Shown piece after piece: positions 9,591 to 16,917 of a stretch of 64,000 bases of DNA. Each line of letters opens with the position of its first letter. Position 1 is the stretch's first letter. The notes under the pieces were generated by a model. It saw only the letters and a program-made list of their open reading frames with translations. It made no database searches and was not told where the DNA came from. The DNA comes from Ferruginibacter sp. (GTDB taxonomy: Bacteria; Bacteroidota; Bacteroidia; Chitinophagales; Chitinophagaceae): NCBI GenBank assembly GCA_017983695.1, contig JAGOAX010000003.1, positions 310,001-374,000 on the forward strand. The letters run 5' to 3'. The position numbers and the translations under genes were made by a program.

Positions 9591-9614
9591 AAAACGAAAG
9601 TTTTAAATACAAAA

Positions 9615-9657
9615 TTTTAGCGTAATTATTGGTCGCTGACCAACAACTACGCTAAAA
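9615..9657 (-). terminator. Long 20-bp hairpin, likely terminator on the minus strand
   Basis: Arms 9615-9634 and 9638-9657 pair over 20 bp around a 3-base loop. The two mismatches are A-C when read on the plus strand but become G-U pairs in a minus-strand RNA, so the stem is uninterrupted only in a transcript coming from the tryptophan locus side. It is about 95 bp past the stop of the TlpA-like gene and is followed on the minus strand by a short T-run. It adjoins the dispersed repeat at 9661-9704 and could be part of that element. Confidence 0.55.
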
Positions 9658-9660
9658 TAA

Positions 9661-9704
9661 AAGTTCAATAAAGATATTCCGTTGAAGGGTGCGACGCAAC
9701 GATG
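9661..9704 (-). repeat. Dispersed GCGTCGCAC-type repeat, copy 1
   Basis: Read on the minus strand it begins CATCGTTGCGTCGCACCC and continues through TCAACGGAAT and CTTTATTGAACTTTTATT. Copy 2 at 13884-13936 and copy 3 at 28412-28458 share the core and part of the tail. It lies downstream of the TlpA-like gene that ends at 9751. Confidence 0.6.
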
Positions 9705-9750
9705 TTTAATTGAAAAACAAATGCCTGTAACCAAAAACAACAAACAATTC

Positions 9751-10854
9751 TTATTTCAGCAATGCAGCCAGTTTCATTTCTAATGCAGGGCCACGCAAAT
9801 CTCTTCCTACAACTTTTCCTTCAGGGTCGATTAAATAATTGGCCGGTATACTTTGAATTTGAAATTGCTGCGCTACGGCATTGTTCCAAAACTGCAGATC
9901 GCTTACATGTGTCCATGTTAAACCGTCGGCATTAATGGCTTCAATCCAGGCTGGTTTCGATCTGTCGAGCGACACACCCAGCACAGTAAAATTTTTATCT
10001 TTAAATTTCTGAAACACATTTACCACGTTAGGATTTTCCTGGCGGCATGGCCTGCACCAACTGGCCCAAAAATCTATCAGCACAAATTTTCCTCTTAATG
10101 AAGACAGTGTTATTGGGGTACCTGAAGTATCGGCCTGTGTAAAATCGGGTAACACATAACCCAGCGCATTCTTTTTTGCAGTGGCAATTACCTGTGCCAC
10201 CGCCATACCCATTTGCGAATATTTTACTTCTGGTGCTAAACCGGTAAACAGCGCTTCTGTTTTTGTTACATCGGCAGCAATTTGATTAAAGCGGTAAATA
10301 GCGAATGGAGCAATGTAAGAGTCAGCATGCTCTGTTGCAAATTTACTGGTGGTTAACATGGCCTGGCTTATGGCAGCAGAGTCGTAAACAGCATTTTCTG
10401 CAAATAGATTTTGATAAGGCACCAGCAGGTTACTTAAAACCATAAAATCATCATGTGTTTTTGAACCCGTGATGGAAATTTTATCCAAAGCGTCTTTTGT
10501 ACCGGTAACAGTAACAGTACTATTGTCTAAAAAAATAGTGAGATAAGGTGGCTTTTTATTAAAAAGTAAAATCCTGAAGTCGGGGGAGTTTAATTTTCCT
10601 TTGAAAGTAAATTTTTCTTTGTTGATAGTGGTTTCAGCTTCGGGTGCACCTGTTTGCCCGTTTAAAAGCAATACTGCTGTACCATCGGCAAAGCCTTTTA
10701 TTTCGCCATAAATTGTAAAACCGTCATTAATAACAACGGGTGTAACAGCAACTTTGGTTTTAGTTTTTGTAGTTGGTTTAGCTTTGGCTTTCGGTGTTTT
10801 TTGTGCAACAACCAATGCAGGTAGCAACAACAGTAAAATAAAAATCCGCTTCAT
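9751..10854 (-). CDS. TlpA-like thiol:disulfide oxidoreductase with N-terminal DUF4369
   Basis: An exported thioredoxin-fold protein. I place the start at MKRIFILLLLLPALVVAQ (10854), which gives a clean signal peptide; an ATG seven codons upstream only adds a polar leader. After a Lys/Thr-rich linker comes a DUF4369 domain (about residues 40-140), a helical middle, and a C-terminal AhpC/TSA-Redoxin domain (about 225-367) with the SWCRPC redox motif and the cis-proline region IPANYLI. Such proteins reduce periplasmic disulfides or act in cytochrome maturation. It follows trpA by 45 bp and is the last gene of the tryptophan locus transcript; I see no biochemical link to tryptophan. Confidence 0.88.
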   Translation of the reverse strand: MKRIFILLLLLPALVVAQKTPKAKAKPTTKTKTKVAVTPVVINDGFTIYGEIKGFADGTAVLLLNGQTGAPEAETTINKEKFTFKGKLNSPDFRILLFNKKPPYLTIFLDNSTVTVTGTKDALDKISITGSKTHDDFMVLSNLLVPYQNLFAENAVYDSAAISQAMLTTSKFATEHADSYIAPFAIYRFNQIAADVTKTEALFTGLAPEVKYSQMGMAVAQVIATAKKNALGYVLPDFTQADTSGTPITLSSLRGKFVLIDFWASWCRPCRQENPNVVNVFQKFKDKNFTVLGVSLDRSKPAWIEAINADGLTWTHVSDLQFWNNAVAQQFQIQSIPANYLIDPEGKVVGRDLRGPALEMKLAALLK

Positions 10855-10899
10855 AGTTTCATTTTGTAGGTGCAATTTACCCAGTTTTTTGTAAATGTA

Positions 10900-11670
10900 T
10901 CAGCCGGTGATACTATTTAAGAATTCTTTAGTGGTTTGGTTAATATCGGTCGTATTCTCCAGGGCTTTAATATAGGCACTGCCAATAATAGCGCCGTTGG
11001 TATATTTACAGGCCGAAGCAAATGTGGCTTTATCTTTTATACCAAACCCAACCAATACCGGGTTTTTTAAATTCATTTGTTGTAGTTTTTTAAAATAATC
11101 TTCCTGTCCTTCTATGGCTTTATTTTTTCCGGTGGTAGATGATGAAGAAACGGCATATAAAAATCCACTGCACAAAGAATCAATTTTCCTGATCCGATCT
11201 TCGCTGGTTTCCGGCGTAACCAAAAAAATAAATTTTAAATCATTGGCATCAAACAATGGTTTGTAAATGGTTTCAAATTCATACATGGGCAGGTCGGGCA
11301 GAATTACGCCATCCACTCCCACTTCTTTTGCTTTTGCACAAAATTTTTCTATACCAAATTGTAAAATGGGGTTCATGTAACCCATTAAAATTATCGGTAG
11401 CCGAATGTCAGTTCTCACATTTTGCAATTGCTGAAAAAGCACTTCAATCGTCACGCCGTTTTGTAAAGCAACAGCACTGCTTGCCTGTATTACTTCACCA
11501 TCTGCCAACGGATCGCTGTAAGGCATACCTATTTCAATAAGATCTGCACCGTTGTTTTGTAAAGCATGTAATACTTCTACGGTACTATTCAGCTGGGGAT
11601 AACCAGCGGTGCAATAAATATTCAACACCTTATTTTTCTTTGCTGCAAATAATTGATCTAATCTGTTCAT
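10900..11670 (-). CDS. trpA: Tryptophan synthase alpha chain TrpA
   Basis: A 256-residue TIM barrel that cleaves indole-3-glycerol phosphate to indole and glyceraldehyde 3-phosphate, passing indole to TrpB through the complex tunnel. Diagnostic parts: IEIGMPYSDPLADG with the catalytic Glu and the Asp of loop 2, ILMGYMNPI, GVILPDLP and the flexible loop with YAVSSSSTTG, then GFGIKDKA and GAIIGSAYIKAL for phosphate binding. Length is normal. It lies 5 bp downstream of a small lipoprotein gene and is separated from trpB by that gene and a DUF559 gene, so the usual trpB-trpA adjacency has been broken. Confidence 0.96.
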   Translation of the reverse strand: MNRLDQLFAAKKNKVLNIYCTAGYPQLNSTVEVLHALQNNGADLIEIGMPYSDPLADGEVIQASSAVALQNGVTIEVLFQQLQNVRTDIRLPIILMGYMNPILQFGIEKFCAKAKEVGVDGVILPDLPMYEFETIYKPLFDANDLKFIFLVTPETSEDRIRKIDSLCSGFLYAVSSSSTTGKNKAIEGQEDYFKKLQQMNLKNPVLVGFGIKDKATFASACKYTNGAIIGSAYIKALENTTDINQTTKEFLNSITG

Positions 11671-11675
11671 GTCAT

Positions 11676-12026
11676 TTATCTTTCTGCCGGAGAAACCTCC
11701 AGTGTTTTATCGCCTAATACTATATGATGATAAGCAGGCTTTGCATCAATATCTAATATTAATTTATACAAAGCTGTTTTGCCAGCTGCTTTAGGAAAGC
11801 TGACCACAAGGCTATCGCCTTTACGCTCTACCGAATAATTTTTTCCATCGTAGCCATCTTCCAGGCAATAATTAAATTCATAACGTTCGCCGTTGATGTT
11901 TGATATCATTTTTATGGGTGCTGGCTGTACTGCACAATCACCGATCTTTTCTGCTTTCAATTCATGATTGATGAAAGCATTGCTGCAGGAAGAAAAAAAC
12001 AATGCAAGTACAAGAAGGTATTTCAT
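11676..12026 (-). CDS. Small lipoprotein, unknown function
   Basis: A 116-residue protein with a type II signal peptide (MKYLLVLALFFSSCSNA; lipobox FSSC), so probably anchored in the outer or inner membrane on the periplasmic face. The mature part holds a second pair of cysteines (GDCAVQP and NYCLEDG) and beta-rich segments; I do not recognise the family. It ends 5 bp before trpA and starts 14 bp from a palindromic repeat, so it appears to have been caught, with the DUF559 gene, between trpB and trpA. A role in tryptophan metabolism is not suggested by the sequence. Confidence 0.65.
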   Translation of the reverse strand: MKYLLVLALFFSSCSNAFINHELKAEKIGDCAVQPAPIKMISNINGERYEFNYCLEDGYDGKNYSVERKGDSLVVSFPKAAGKTALYKLILDIDAKPAYHHIVLGDKTLEVSPAER

Positions 12027-12039
12027 AATTGTGTTTTTA

Positions 12040-12084
12040 CCTCACCCCCCAACCCCTCTCCTGGAGGAGAGGGGAGTTTGACCC
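12040..12084 (+). repeat. Palindromic repeat, left flank of the DUF559 gene
   Basis: CCTCACCCC and AACCCC arms lead into the perfect core CTCTCCTGGAGGAGAG and end AGTTTGACCC. An inverted, slightly shorter copy lies at 12591-12631, on the other side of the DUF559 gene. Confidence 0.8.
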
Positions 12085-12123
12085 GGCGAGTTTGTTGTTT
12101 CTTTTATTTTTTATCGAATAAGG

Positions 12124-12519
12124 TTATTTGTGTTCTAAATTATTTTTGTTGGTCCAATCTTTAATTATCTGAATAACGCTCTTTATATTTTTCTCTACAT
12201 CATCATTGGTAAATCTTAAAACAGTAATACCATTATCATTTAAATTTTTTGTTCTTACTTTATCATATGCTGCCACTTCCGGATCATTATGAACTGCGCC
12301 ATCCACTTCAATTGCCAGTTTCATTTTATGGCAATAAAAATCTAAAATATAATCATCAAATGCATGTTGCCGCCTGAATTTTAAATCACAAACCTTTCCA
12401 TTTCTTAAAGCCTGCCATAATTTTGCTTCCGCTTTTGTTTGCACTCTACGCAAATCCCTTGCATTTTCATAAGTAGACGGCCTTGAATTCCCATGAAGCT
12501 TATCATTATATTCAGTCAT
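12124..12519 (-). CDS. DUF559 domain protein (Vsr-like PD-(D/E)xK nuclease family)
   Basis: A 131-residue protein with the hallmarks of DUF559: an N-terminal NARDLRR segment, TKAEAKLWQALRNG, FRRQHAFDDYILDFYC and KLAIEVDGAVH, then ITVLRFTNDDVEKN. The D-x(n)-E-V-D arrangement (Asp of LDFYC, Glu and Asp of IEVDG) fits the Vsr/PD-(D/E)xK nuclease fold, so a metal-dependent DNA endonuclease is likely. No activity is established for the family as far as I know. It sits between trpB and a lipoprotein gene, bracketed by inverted palindromic repeats at 12040-12084 and 12591-12631, which suggests it moved in as a unit. Whether it acts on those repeats is my hypothesis. Confidence 0.88.
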   Translation of the reverse strand: MTEYNDKLHGNSRPSTYENARDLRRVQTKAEAKLWQALRNGKVCDLKFRRQHAFDDYILDFYCHKMKLAIEVDGAVHNDPEVAAYDKVRTKNLNDNGITVLRFTNDDVEKNIKSVIQIIKDWTNKNNLEHK

Positions 12520-12590
12520 ACTAAAAAGTATAAATGAGTTTTTAAAATAAAATTACCACAGTTAAACAAACAAATCTCTTTAAAAAATCA

Positions 12591-12631
12591 GGGTCGAACT
12601 CCCTCTCCTTTAGGAGAGGGTTGGGGTGAGG
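12591..12631 (-). repeat. Palindromic repeat, right flank of the DUF559 gene
   Basis: Inverted copy of 12040-12084. Read on the minus strand it gives CCTCACCCC, AACCC, the core CTCTCCTAAAGGAGAG and AGTTCGACCC. It ends 6 bp from the trpB stop codon. Confidence 0.8.
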
Positions 12632-12637
12632 TTCTTG

Positions 12638-13813
12638 TCACAAATGCTTCATATAAGTATCCAGATCCTTATCCCCTCTTCCACTCAAACAAACCACCAC
12701 CACATCATCTTTTTTAAAACTCATCTTATTCAATGCAAACAATGCATGGGCACTTTCCAATGCCGGAATAATGCCTTCCAGTTTACTTAACTCAAAAGCG
12801 GCTGATAAAGCTTCTTTATCTGTTGCACTCATAAATGTACCACGGCCGCTCTCATACAAATGTGCATGCAATGGGCCAATACCGGGGTAATCTAATCCTG
12901 CCGAAATGCTGTGCGGCTCCACCACCTGTCCATCTGCAGTTTGCATTAATAAACTTTTACTACCATGTAAAATACCGGGCTTGCCAAGCTGTGTTGTTGC
13001 AGCACTCATACCACTATCAATACCACAACCTGCTGCTTCAACAGCAATTAATTTTACTTTCGTATCATCTAAAAAATTATAGAATGCACCTGCTGCATTA
13101 CTGCCTCCACCTACGCAAGCCACTACATAATTTGGATTTTCGCTACCGGTTTTTTCCAACAATTGTTTTTTTATTTCTTCACTTATCACACTTTGAAACC
13201 TTGCCACCATATCCGGGTAAGGATGCGGCCCTACCACACTGCCAATAATATAATGTGTATCAACAGGATTGTTTATCCAGTCACGTATCGCTTCGTTGGT
13301 AGCATCTTTTAATGTTTTGCTGCCGCTTGTTGCCGGTATCACTGTTGCTCCTAACATTTTCATACGGGCAACATTGGGTGCCTGCCGAGCAATATCCACT
13401 TCACCCATGTACACAATACACTCCAAACCTTTTAATGCACATACCGTTGCTGTGGCAACACCATGCTGACCAGCACCCGTCTCTGCAATAATTCTTTTTT
13501 TACCCAATCGTTCTGCCAATAAAATTTGCCCGATGGTATTATTAATTTTATGTGCACCGGTATGGCACAGGTCTTCCCGCTTTAAATAAATGGTAGCGCC
13601 ATACTTTGCACTCAACCGCTCTGCTAAAAACAAAGGTGTTGGCCTGCCCACATAATCCCTCAGCAAATCCCAAAAATCTTTTTGAAACCCTTCCTCATAA
13701 ATTATTTTCAAATAATTCTCCTGCAGGGTCTGTACATTTGGAAAAAGCATCTCCGGGATAAATGCCCCGCCAAAATTGCCGTAATAACCGTGTTCGTTTA
13801 CTGTGTAGTTCAT
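12638..13813 (-). CDS. trpB: Tryptophan synthase beta chain TrpB
   Basis: A 391-residue PLP enzyme that joins indole and L-serine to make tryptophan. Visible features are the N-terminal [15 protein letters not shown], the PLP lysine in [13 protein letters not shown], the [11 protein letters not shown] loop with the catalytic Glu, the [10 protein letters not shown] phosphate loop and the C-terminal CLSGRGDKD. Length and order are those of TrpB1, the TrpA-dependent form. It is the eighth structural trp gene from the leader but is separated from trpF1 by a GNAT gene, a trpF remnant and a TlpA-like gene, and from trpA by the DUF559 unit and a lipoprotein gene. Confidence 0.97.
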   Translation of the reverse strand: MNYTVNEHGYYGNFGGAFIPEMLFPNVQTLQENYLKIIYEEGFQKDFWDLLRDYVGRPTPLFLAERLSAKYGATIYLKREDLCHTGAHKINNTIGQILLAERLGKKRIIAETGAGQHGVATATVCALKGLECIVYMGEVDIARQAPNVARMKMLGATVIPATSGSKTLKDATNEAIRDWINNPVDTHYIIGSVVGPHPYPDMVARFQSVISEEIKKQLLEKTGSENPNYVVACVGGGSNAAGAFYNFLDDTKVKLIAVEAAGCGIDSGMSAATTQLGKPGILHGSKSLLMQTADGQVVEPHSISAGLDYPGIGPLHAHLYESGRGTFMSATDKEALSAAFELSKLEGIIPALESAHALFALNKMSFKKDDVVVVCLSGRGDKDLDTYMKHL

Positions 13814-13883
13814 GTTATATTTTTAATTGGCTTTGCCAAATGTGTTTTTTTGTTTTACGAGCTTTAGTAATTCTATTTAGCTT

Positions 13884-13936
13884 CATTGGCGTCGCACTCT
13901 TCAACTGAATTTCTTTATTGAGCTTTTATTGTGCTT
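13884..13936 (+). repeat. Dispersed GCGTCGCAC-type repeat, copy 2
   Basis: Begins CATTGGCGTCGCACTCTTCA and continues ACTGAAT and TTCTTTATTGAGCTTTTATT. It matches copy 1 (9661-9704, opposite orientation) over about 50 bases with few differences. It lies between the TlpA-like gene end and trpB. Confidence 0.6.
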
Positions 13937-13971
13937 GTATTATTCTTTACTGGGCGCTCCAACTATCACAA

Positions 13972-15450
13972 TTATTTAATCAAATCCTCTAAATTAATTT
14001 CTTCTGGATGTTCTGCTCTCATTTTAAAAATGTTTCCATCTTTATCAATCAGCACATATGCAGGCACTCCATTTATAAAATATTTCTTAGCAAAATCGCT
14101 TCCCCAGCCACCGGCAGAAAGCAAATGAGTTCCTTTAGGCTGATGTTTCTTAAGTGCCTTTATCCAATCCTCTTTTGAGTCGTCAATTGATATAGTAACA
14201 AAAGCAACTTTATCCTTATATTTTTCAACCAACTTATTCCAATATGGCAAAGATGCAATGCAAGGCCCACACCAGCTTGCCCAAGCATCAATATAAACCA
14301 GTTTTCCTTTAAATGATTGCAGATTAACATCATTCCCAAGACTATCTACTATTGTAAATGACGGAACTGGTGTTCCCTTTTTCAAGGAAAGCATTTTTGA
14401 CATCTGTTCTTCGTAAAAAACATTCAGCAACTTTGAATATTCAACTATTTTTGGTTCAGACCTAAGTAAATCAATGTATTTTGGAAGCACTTCAATCAAA
14501 TTAGAAGGTGCTCCCATCATATAATTAACTTCCGTTCTGATAATAATTGCCTTCATCATAGCGGCACAAAACTTATCTGTAGTGTATTGATCAATCAATG
14601 AGAAAATAGAATCAAATAATAAATGAAAAGAAAATTTAACCGAACTTCTTGGCCGTTGATAACTTTCTAAATCCATGAAGTAAGACCGTACAAAGTTTTT
14701 AAAATTATCGTCTTCTAAATTATTCCTGTCATTAAAGTTAATTTGCTCAGTAAACTTGTATGCAAAGTCTTTGCTGATTTTATTTTGTTTTTGGTAAACT
14801 GCAAACTTTTTAAACCCAGTATCGCTGCTCCTTAATTTAAATACAAAACTGCTGTATAGCATTGATATCGATTGCTGCTGAATAAAATCCTTTTCTGCAA
14901 GGGTAACCTGATTTTTAAAATAATTTTTTAAGTATTTAATCCTATCCTCCAAAATAGAATCCTGTATAACATAAAAGGAATCTGTGCCAGCGAATAATGA
15001 CTGGCTCAATTGCGGATTTCTATGTTTATATTGCTCATACAGCTTTGTACGAAATAGTTGCTGTTCCTGTAAATAGCGTTGTATTCTGGCAATATTGCCG
15101 CTAAATAAAACTTCTTTATAAATAGAATCAGTAAAGTTAATATTGATTGTACTTTTCTTGGCTCCAATAATTTGAATAGATTCTTTTGTTGATAAGGCTA
15201 AATTTGCCCACATGAATGAACCCGAAAATTTCCATTTAAACTTGCATTTATTACTTTCAACTAAGATAGTATCCTGTTTTTTCTTAAACCCTATTTTATC
15301 ATTATAGAATAAAACAACATACTTGCCCGGATTTACTTTGAATTTTATAGAAACATTGCAAACAGATTGGGCTGCGACAAACTTACTGCAAGAAAACAGT
15401 AAGACTAGCAGGTATCGTAAAAATTGATTTTGTTTTAATAATAACTTCAT
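13972..15450 (-). CDS. TlpA-like thioredoxin-domain protein, exported
   Basis: A 492-residue exported protein. A signal peptide (about 1-28, ending KFVAAQS) is followed by a beta domain resembling DUF4369, a long helical middle, and a C-terminal thioredoxin-like domain (about 355-492) with the redox motif ASWCGPC and the GVPAYVLIDKDG strand. It is a distant second TlpA-type protein in the same locus (compare 9751-10854) and sits between the trpF remnant and trpB. Expected role is thiol-disulfide exchange in the periplasm; the partner is unknown. Nothing links it directly to tryptophan synthesis. Confidence 0.85.
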   Translation of the reverse strand: MKLLLKQNQFLRYLLVLLFSCSKFVAAQSVCNVSIKFKVNPGKYVVLFYNDKIGFKKKQDTILVESNKCKFKWKFSGSFMWANLALSTKESIQIIGAKKSTININFTDSIYKEVLFSGNIARIQRYLQEQQLFRTKLYEQYKHRNPQLSQSLFAGTDSFYVIQDSILEDRIKYLKNYFKNQVTLAEKDFIQQQSISMLYSSFVFKLRSSDTGFKKFAVYQKQNKISKDFAYKFTEQINFNDRNNLEDDNFKNFVRSYFMDLESYQRPRSSVKFSFHLLFDSIFSLIDQYTTDKFCAAMMKAIIIRTEVNYMMGAPSNLIEVLPKYIDLLRSEPKIVEYSKLLNVFYEEQMSKMLSLKKGTPVPSFTIVDSLGNDVNLQSFKGKLVYIDAWASWCGPCIASLPYWNKLVEKYKDKVAFVTISIDDSKEDWIKALKKHQPKGTHLLSAGGWGSDFAKKYFINGVPAYVLIDKDGNIFKMRAEHPEEINLEDLIK

Positions 15451-15510
15451 GAAGTCTCTTAAACTGTTTATAAACTATATAGTAAATATTTTTAACCTTT
15501 CAAGCTGCTT

Positions 15511-15585
15511 CTATTTCATCCCCTGTTTAAAAAACAACACATGCCCCATATCTTTACACCCGGGTTTTTCAAATCCGCTGTTAAA
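15511..15585 (-). pseudogene. Remnant of a trpF C-terminus
   Basis: Read on the minus strand, the frame gives NSGFEKPGCKDMGHV then LFFKQGMK and a stop. This closely matches the last residues of TrpF1 (NSKFEKEPGVKDMGQV, LLFKQGMK, stop), with a codon missing and few other changes. Upstream the frame runs into a stop codon within two codons, so nothing more of the gene survives. The GNAT gene lies between this fragment and the intact trpF1, as if a duplication or insertion had split an extra copy. Confidence 0.75.
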
Positions 15586-15609
15586 TTATACTATTGCTTT
15601 TTGTTTCTC

Positions 15610-16092
15610 TTACTCAATTCTCAACTTAAAAAACTCCGTATCTACCTGCATCAAAGGAAATTTTTCAGGTAATGCTGTTTTCTCAATTTTTACAAATCCA
15701 TTCTTTACATAAAACCTTTTTGCCGCATGCAATTGCTCTACTGTGCCTAAATAAATTTCAAAAATGTTTTTTTGTTTGCACCAGGCAAGCAATGTATCTA
15801 ATAATAATTGCCCCACTCCTTTTTCTTTTCCCCTGTAATCTTTGTGTACAAACATTTTTCGTAAAGCGGCCTGTCCTTTATCAAAATCAATTAATGCAAT
15901 AGTGCCAATTAATTTTTCATCCTCTACTGCCACCCAAAAATTGCCCTTCTTTTTACAATAAAAATTTTCAATGTCCAATAGATCCGGCTGGTCGGCTAAA
16001 GTTACCGGTACATTAAATTCATTGTTCTGTATATTTAAAATCAGTGCTGCAATGTCGGCTTTATATTTTTCGGTATAAATTTCTATATTCAT
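15610..16092 (-). CDS. GNAT family N-acetyltransferase
   Basis: A GCN5-related acetyltransferase of 160 residues when started at MNIEIYTEKY (16092). The ATG eleven codons upstream adds a basic leader that does not fit the family and runs toward the repeat at 16111-16169. Motif A, the acetyl-CoA pyrophosphate loop, is seen in RKMFVHKDYRGKEKGVGQLLL, and motif B in IYLGTVEQLHAAKRFYVKNGF. The substrate cannot be predicted. It is inserted in the tryptophan transcript between trpF1 and a trpF remnant and is probably a passenger. Confidence 0.85.
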   Translation of the reverse strand: MNIEIYTEKYKADIAALILNIQNNEFNVPVTLADQPDLLDIENFYCKKKGNFWVAVEDEKLIGTIALIDFDKGQAALRKMFVHKDYRGKEKGVGQLLLDTLLAWCKQKNIFEIYLGTVEQLHAAKRFYVKNGFVKIEKTALPEKFPLMQVDTEFFKLRIE

Positions 16093-16110
16093 TCCTAACT
16101 TGTAAAACAT

Positions 16111-16169
16111 TATTCTTCGCTTCAATCTCCTTCGTAATTAGTTCCCCCTTCAGGGGGCGGAGGGGGCTC
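16111..16169 (+). repeat. Palindromic repeat next to the trpF1 stop codon
   Basis: TATTCTTCGCTTCAATCTCC leads to the core CCCCCTTCAGGGGG (16144-16157) and a GCGGAGGGGGCTC tail that abuts the trpF1 stop. The same right-half unit recurs at 19432-19484 and 21684-21733. Confidence 0.75.
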
Positions 16170-16796
16170 CTACTTCATCCCCTGCTTAAACAACAGCACC
16201 TGCCCCATATCCTTTACCCCCGGTTCTTTTTCAAATTTGCTATTGATATCAACACCAAAATAATCCGGATGTTTAAACTTTTTAATTTTAGCAATATCAG
16301 CAACACTTAATCCGCCACTTAAGAAAAACGGTTTTTCAATTTTTGCTTTGGATAATATTTTCCAGTCGAATTGTTTGCCGGTGCCGCCGGTTTCTCCGTC
16401 GGCTTTGGTATCAAATAAATAATAATCACAAACGGCGTCGTAGTCGGCAACTAATGCATCAATATCAGTGGTGGTTTCGTCAATGTTAAACACTTTTATT
16501 ACTTCCACTTCATCACTCAGGTCTTCGCACATTTCAGGACTTTCCTCGCCATGCAGTTGCACCACATCCAAACCATATTCATCAATGGCATCCAGCACAT
16601 CAATCATTTCGGGGTTTTTAAATACACCTACTTTTTTCAAATCGAAGTCGGCATTTTTTACCGCATCCTTATCTAATTTATCTCCCACATACCTTGGCGA
16701 ATCTTTTACAAATATCATTCCTGCATATTCAATATTCAATCCATCTAACTGTTGCAGTTGTTTAAACTGTGTAATGCCACAAACTTTAATGTTCAT
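16170..16796 (-). CDS. trpF: Phosphoribosylanthranilate isomerase TrpF, copy 1
   Basis: A 208-residue TIM barrel catalysing the Amadori rearrangement of N-(5'-phosphoribosyl)anthranilate, third committed step to tryptophan. The catalytic cysteine is in KVCGIT at residue 6 and the catalytic aspartate in YYLFDT; DVVQLHGEESPEMC and the phosphate-binding FFLSGGL and FGVDINSKFE segments are intact. It is one of two adjacent but clearly diverged trpF genes and has the more canonical phosphate loop. A remnant of its 3' end lies at 15511-15585. Its stop codon touches a palindromic repeat. Confidence 0.94.
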   Translation of the reverse strand: MNIKVCGITQFKQLQQLDGLNIEYAGMIFVKDSPRYVGDKLDKDAVKNADFDLKKVGVFKNPEMIDVLDAIDEYGLDVVQLHGEESPEMCEDLSDEVEVIKVFNIDETTTDIDALVADYDAVCDYYLFDTKADGETGGTGKQFDWKILSKAKIEKPFFLSGGLSVADIAKIKKFKHPDYFGVDINSKFEKEPGVKDMGQVLLFKQGMK

Positions 16797-16838
16797 AATC
16801 TATATATTGTTTTTTATTTTTTACTTCGTAAAATTATT

Positions 16839-16914
16839 GCCACTAATCACACTAATGAACACGAATAAATACAAACCTTTTTCTTCATTAGTGCAAATTC
16901 GTGTCATTCGTGGC
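16839..16914 (+). repeat. Imperfect inverted repeat between the two trpF genes
   Basis: Arms 16839-16866 and 16887-16914 agree at 21 of 28 positions in inverted orientation, built of GCCACnAAT and ACACnAAT units. It fills most of the gap between trpF2 and trpF1. It resembles dispersed CACGAAT-rich intergenic repeats I recall from other Bacteroidota. Confidence 0.6.
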
Positions 16915-16917
16915 AAC

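Noticed and set aside
12124..12519. DUF559 gene as part of a restriction-modification or Vsr repair system
   Set aside because: No DNA methyltransferase or mismatch repair gene lies nearby; the repeats on both sides are the only context.
12835..13248. Plus-strand frame antisense to trpB
   Set aside because: His/Leu-rich shadow of the trpB coding strand with no homology pattern.
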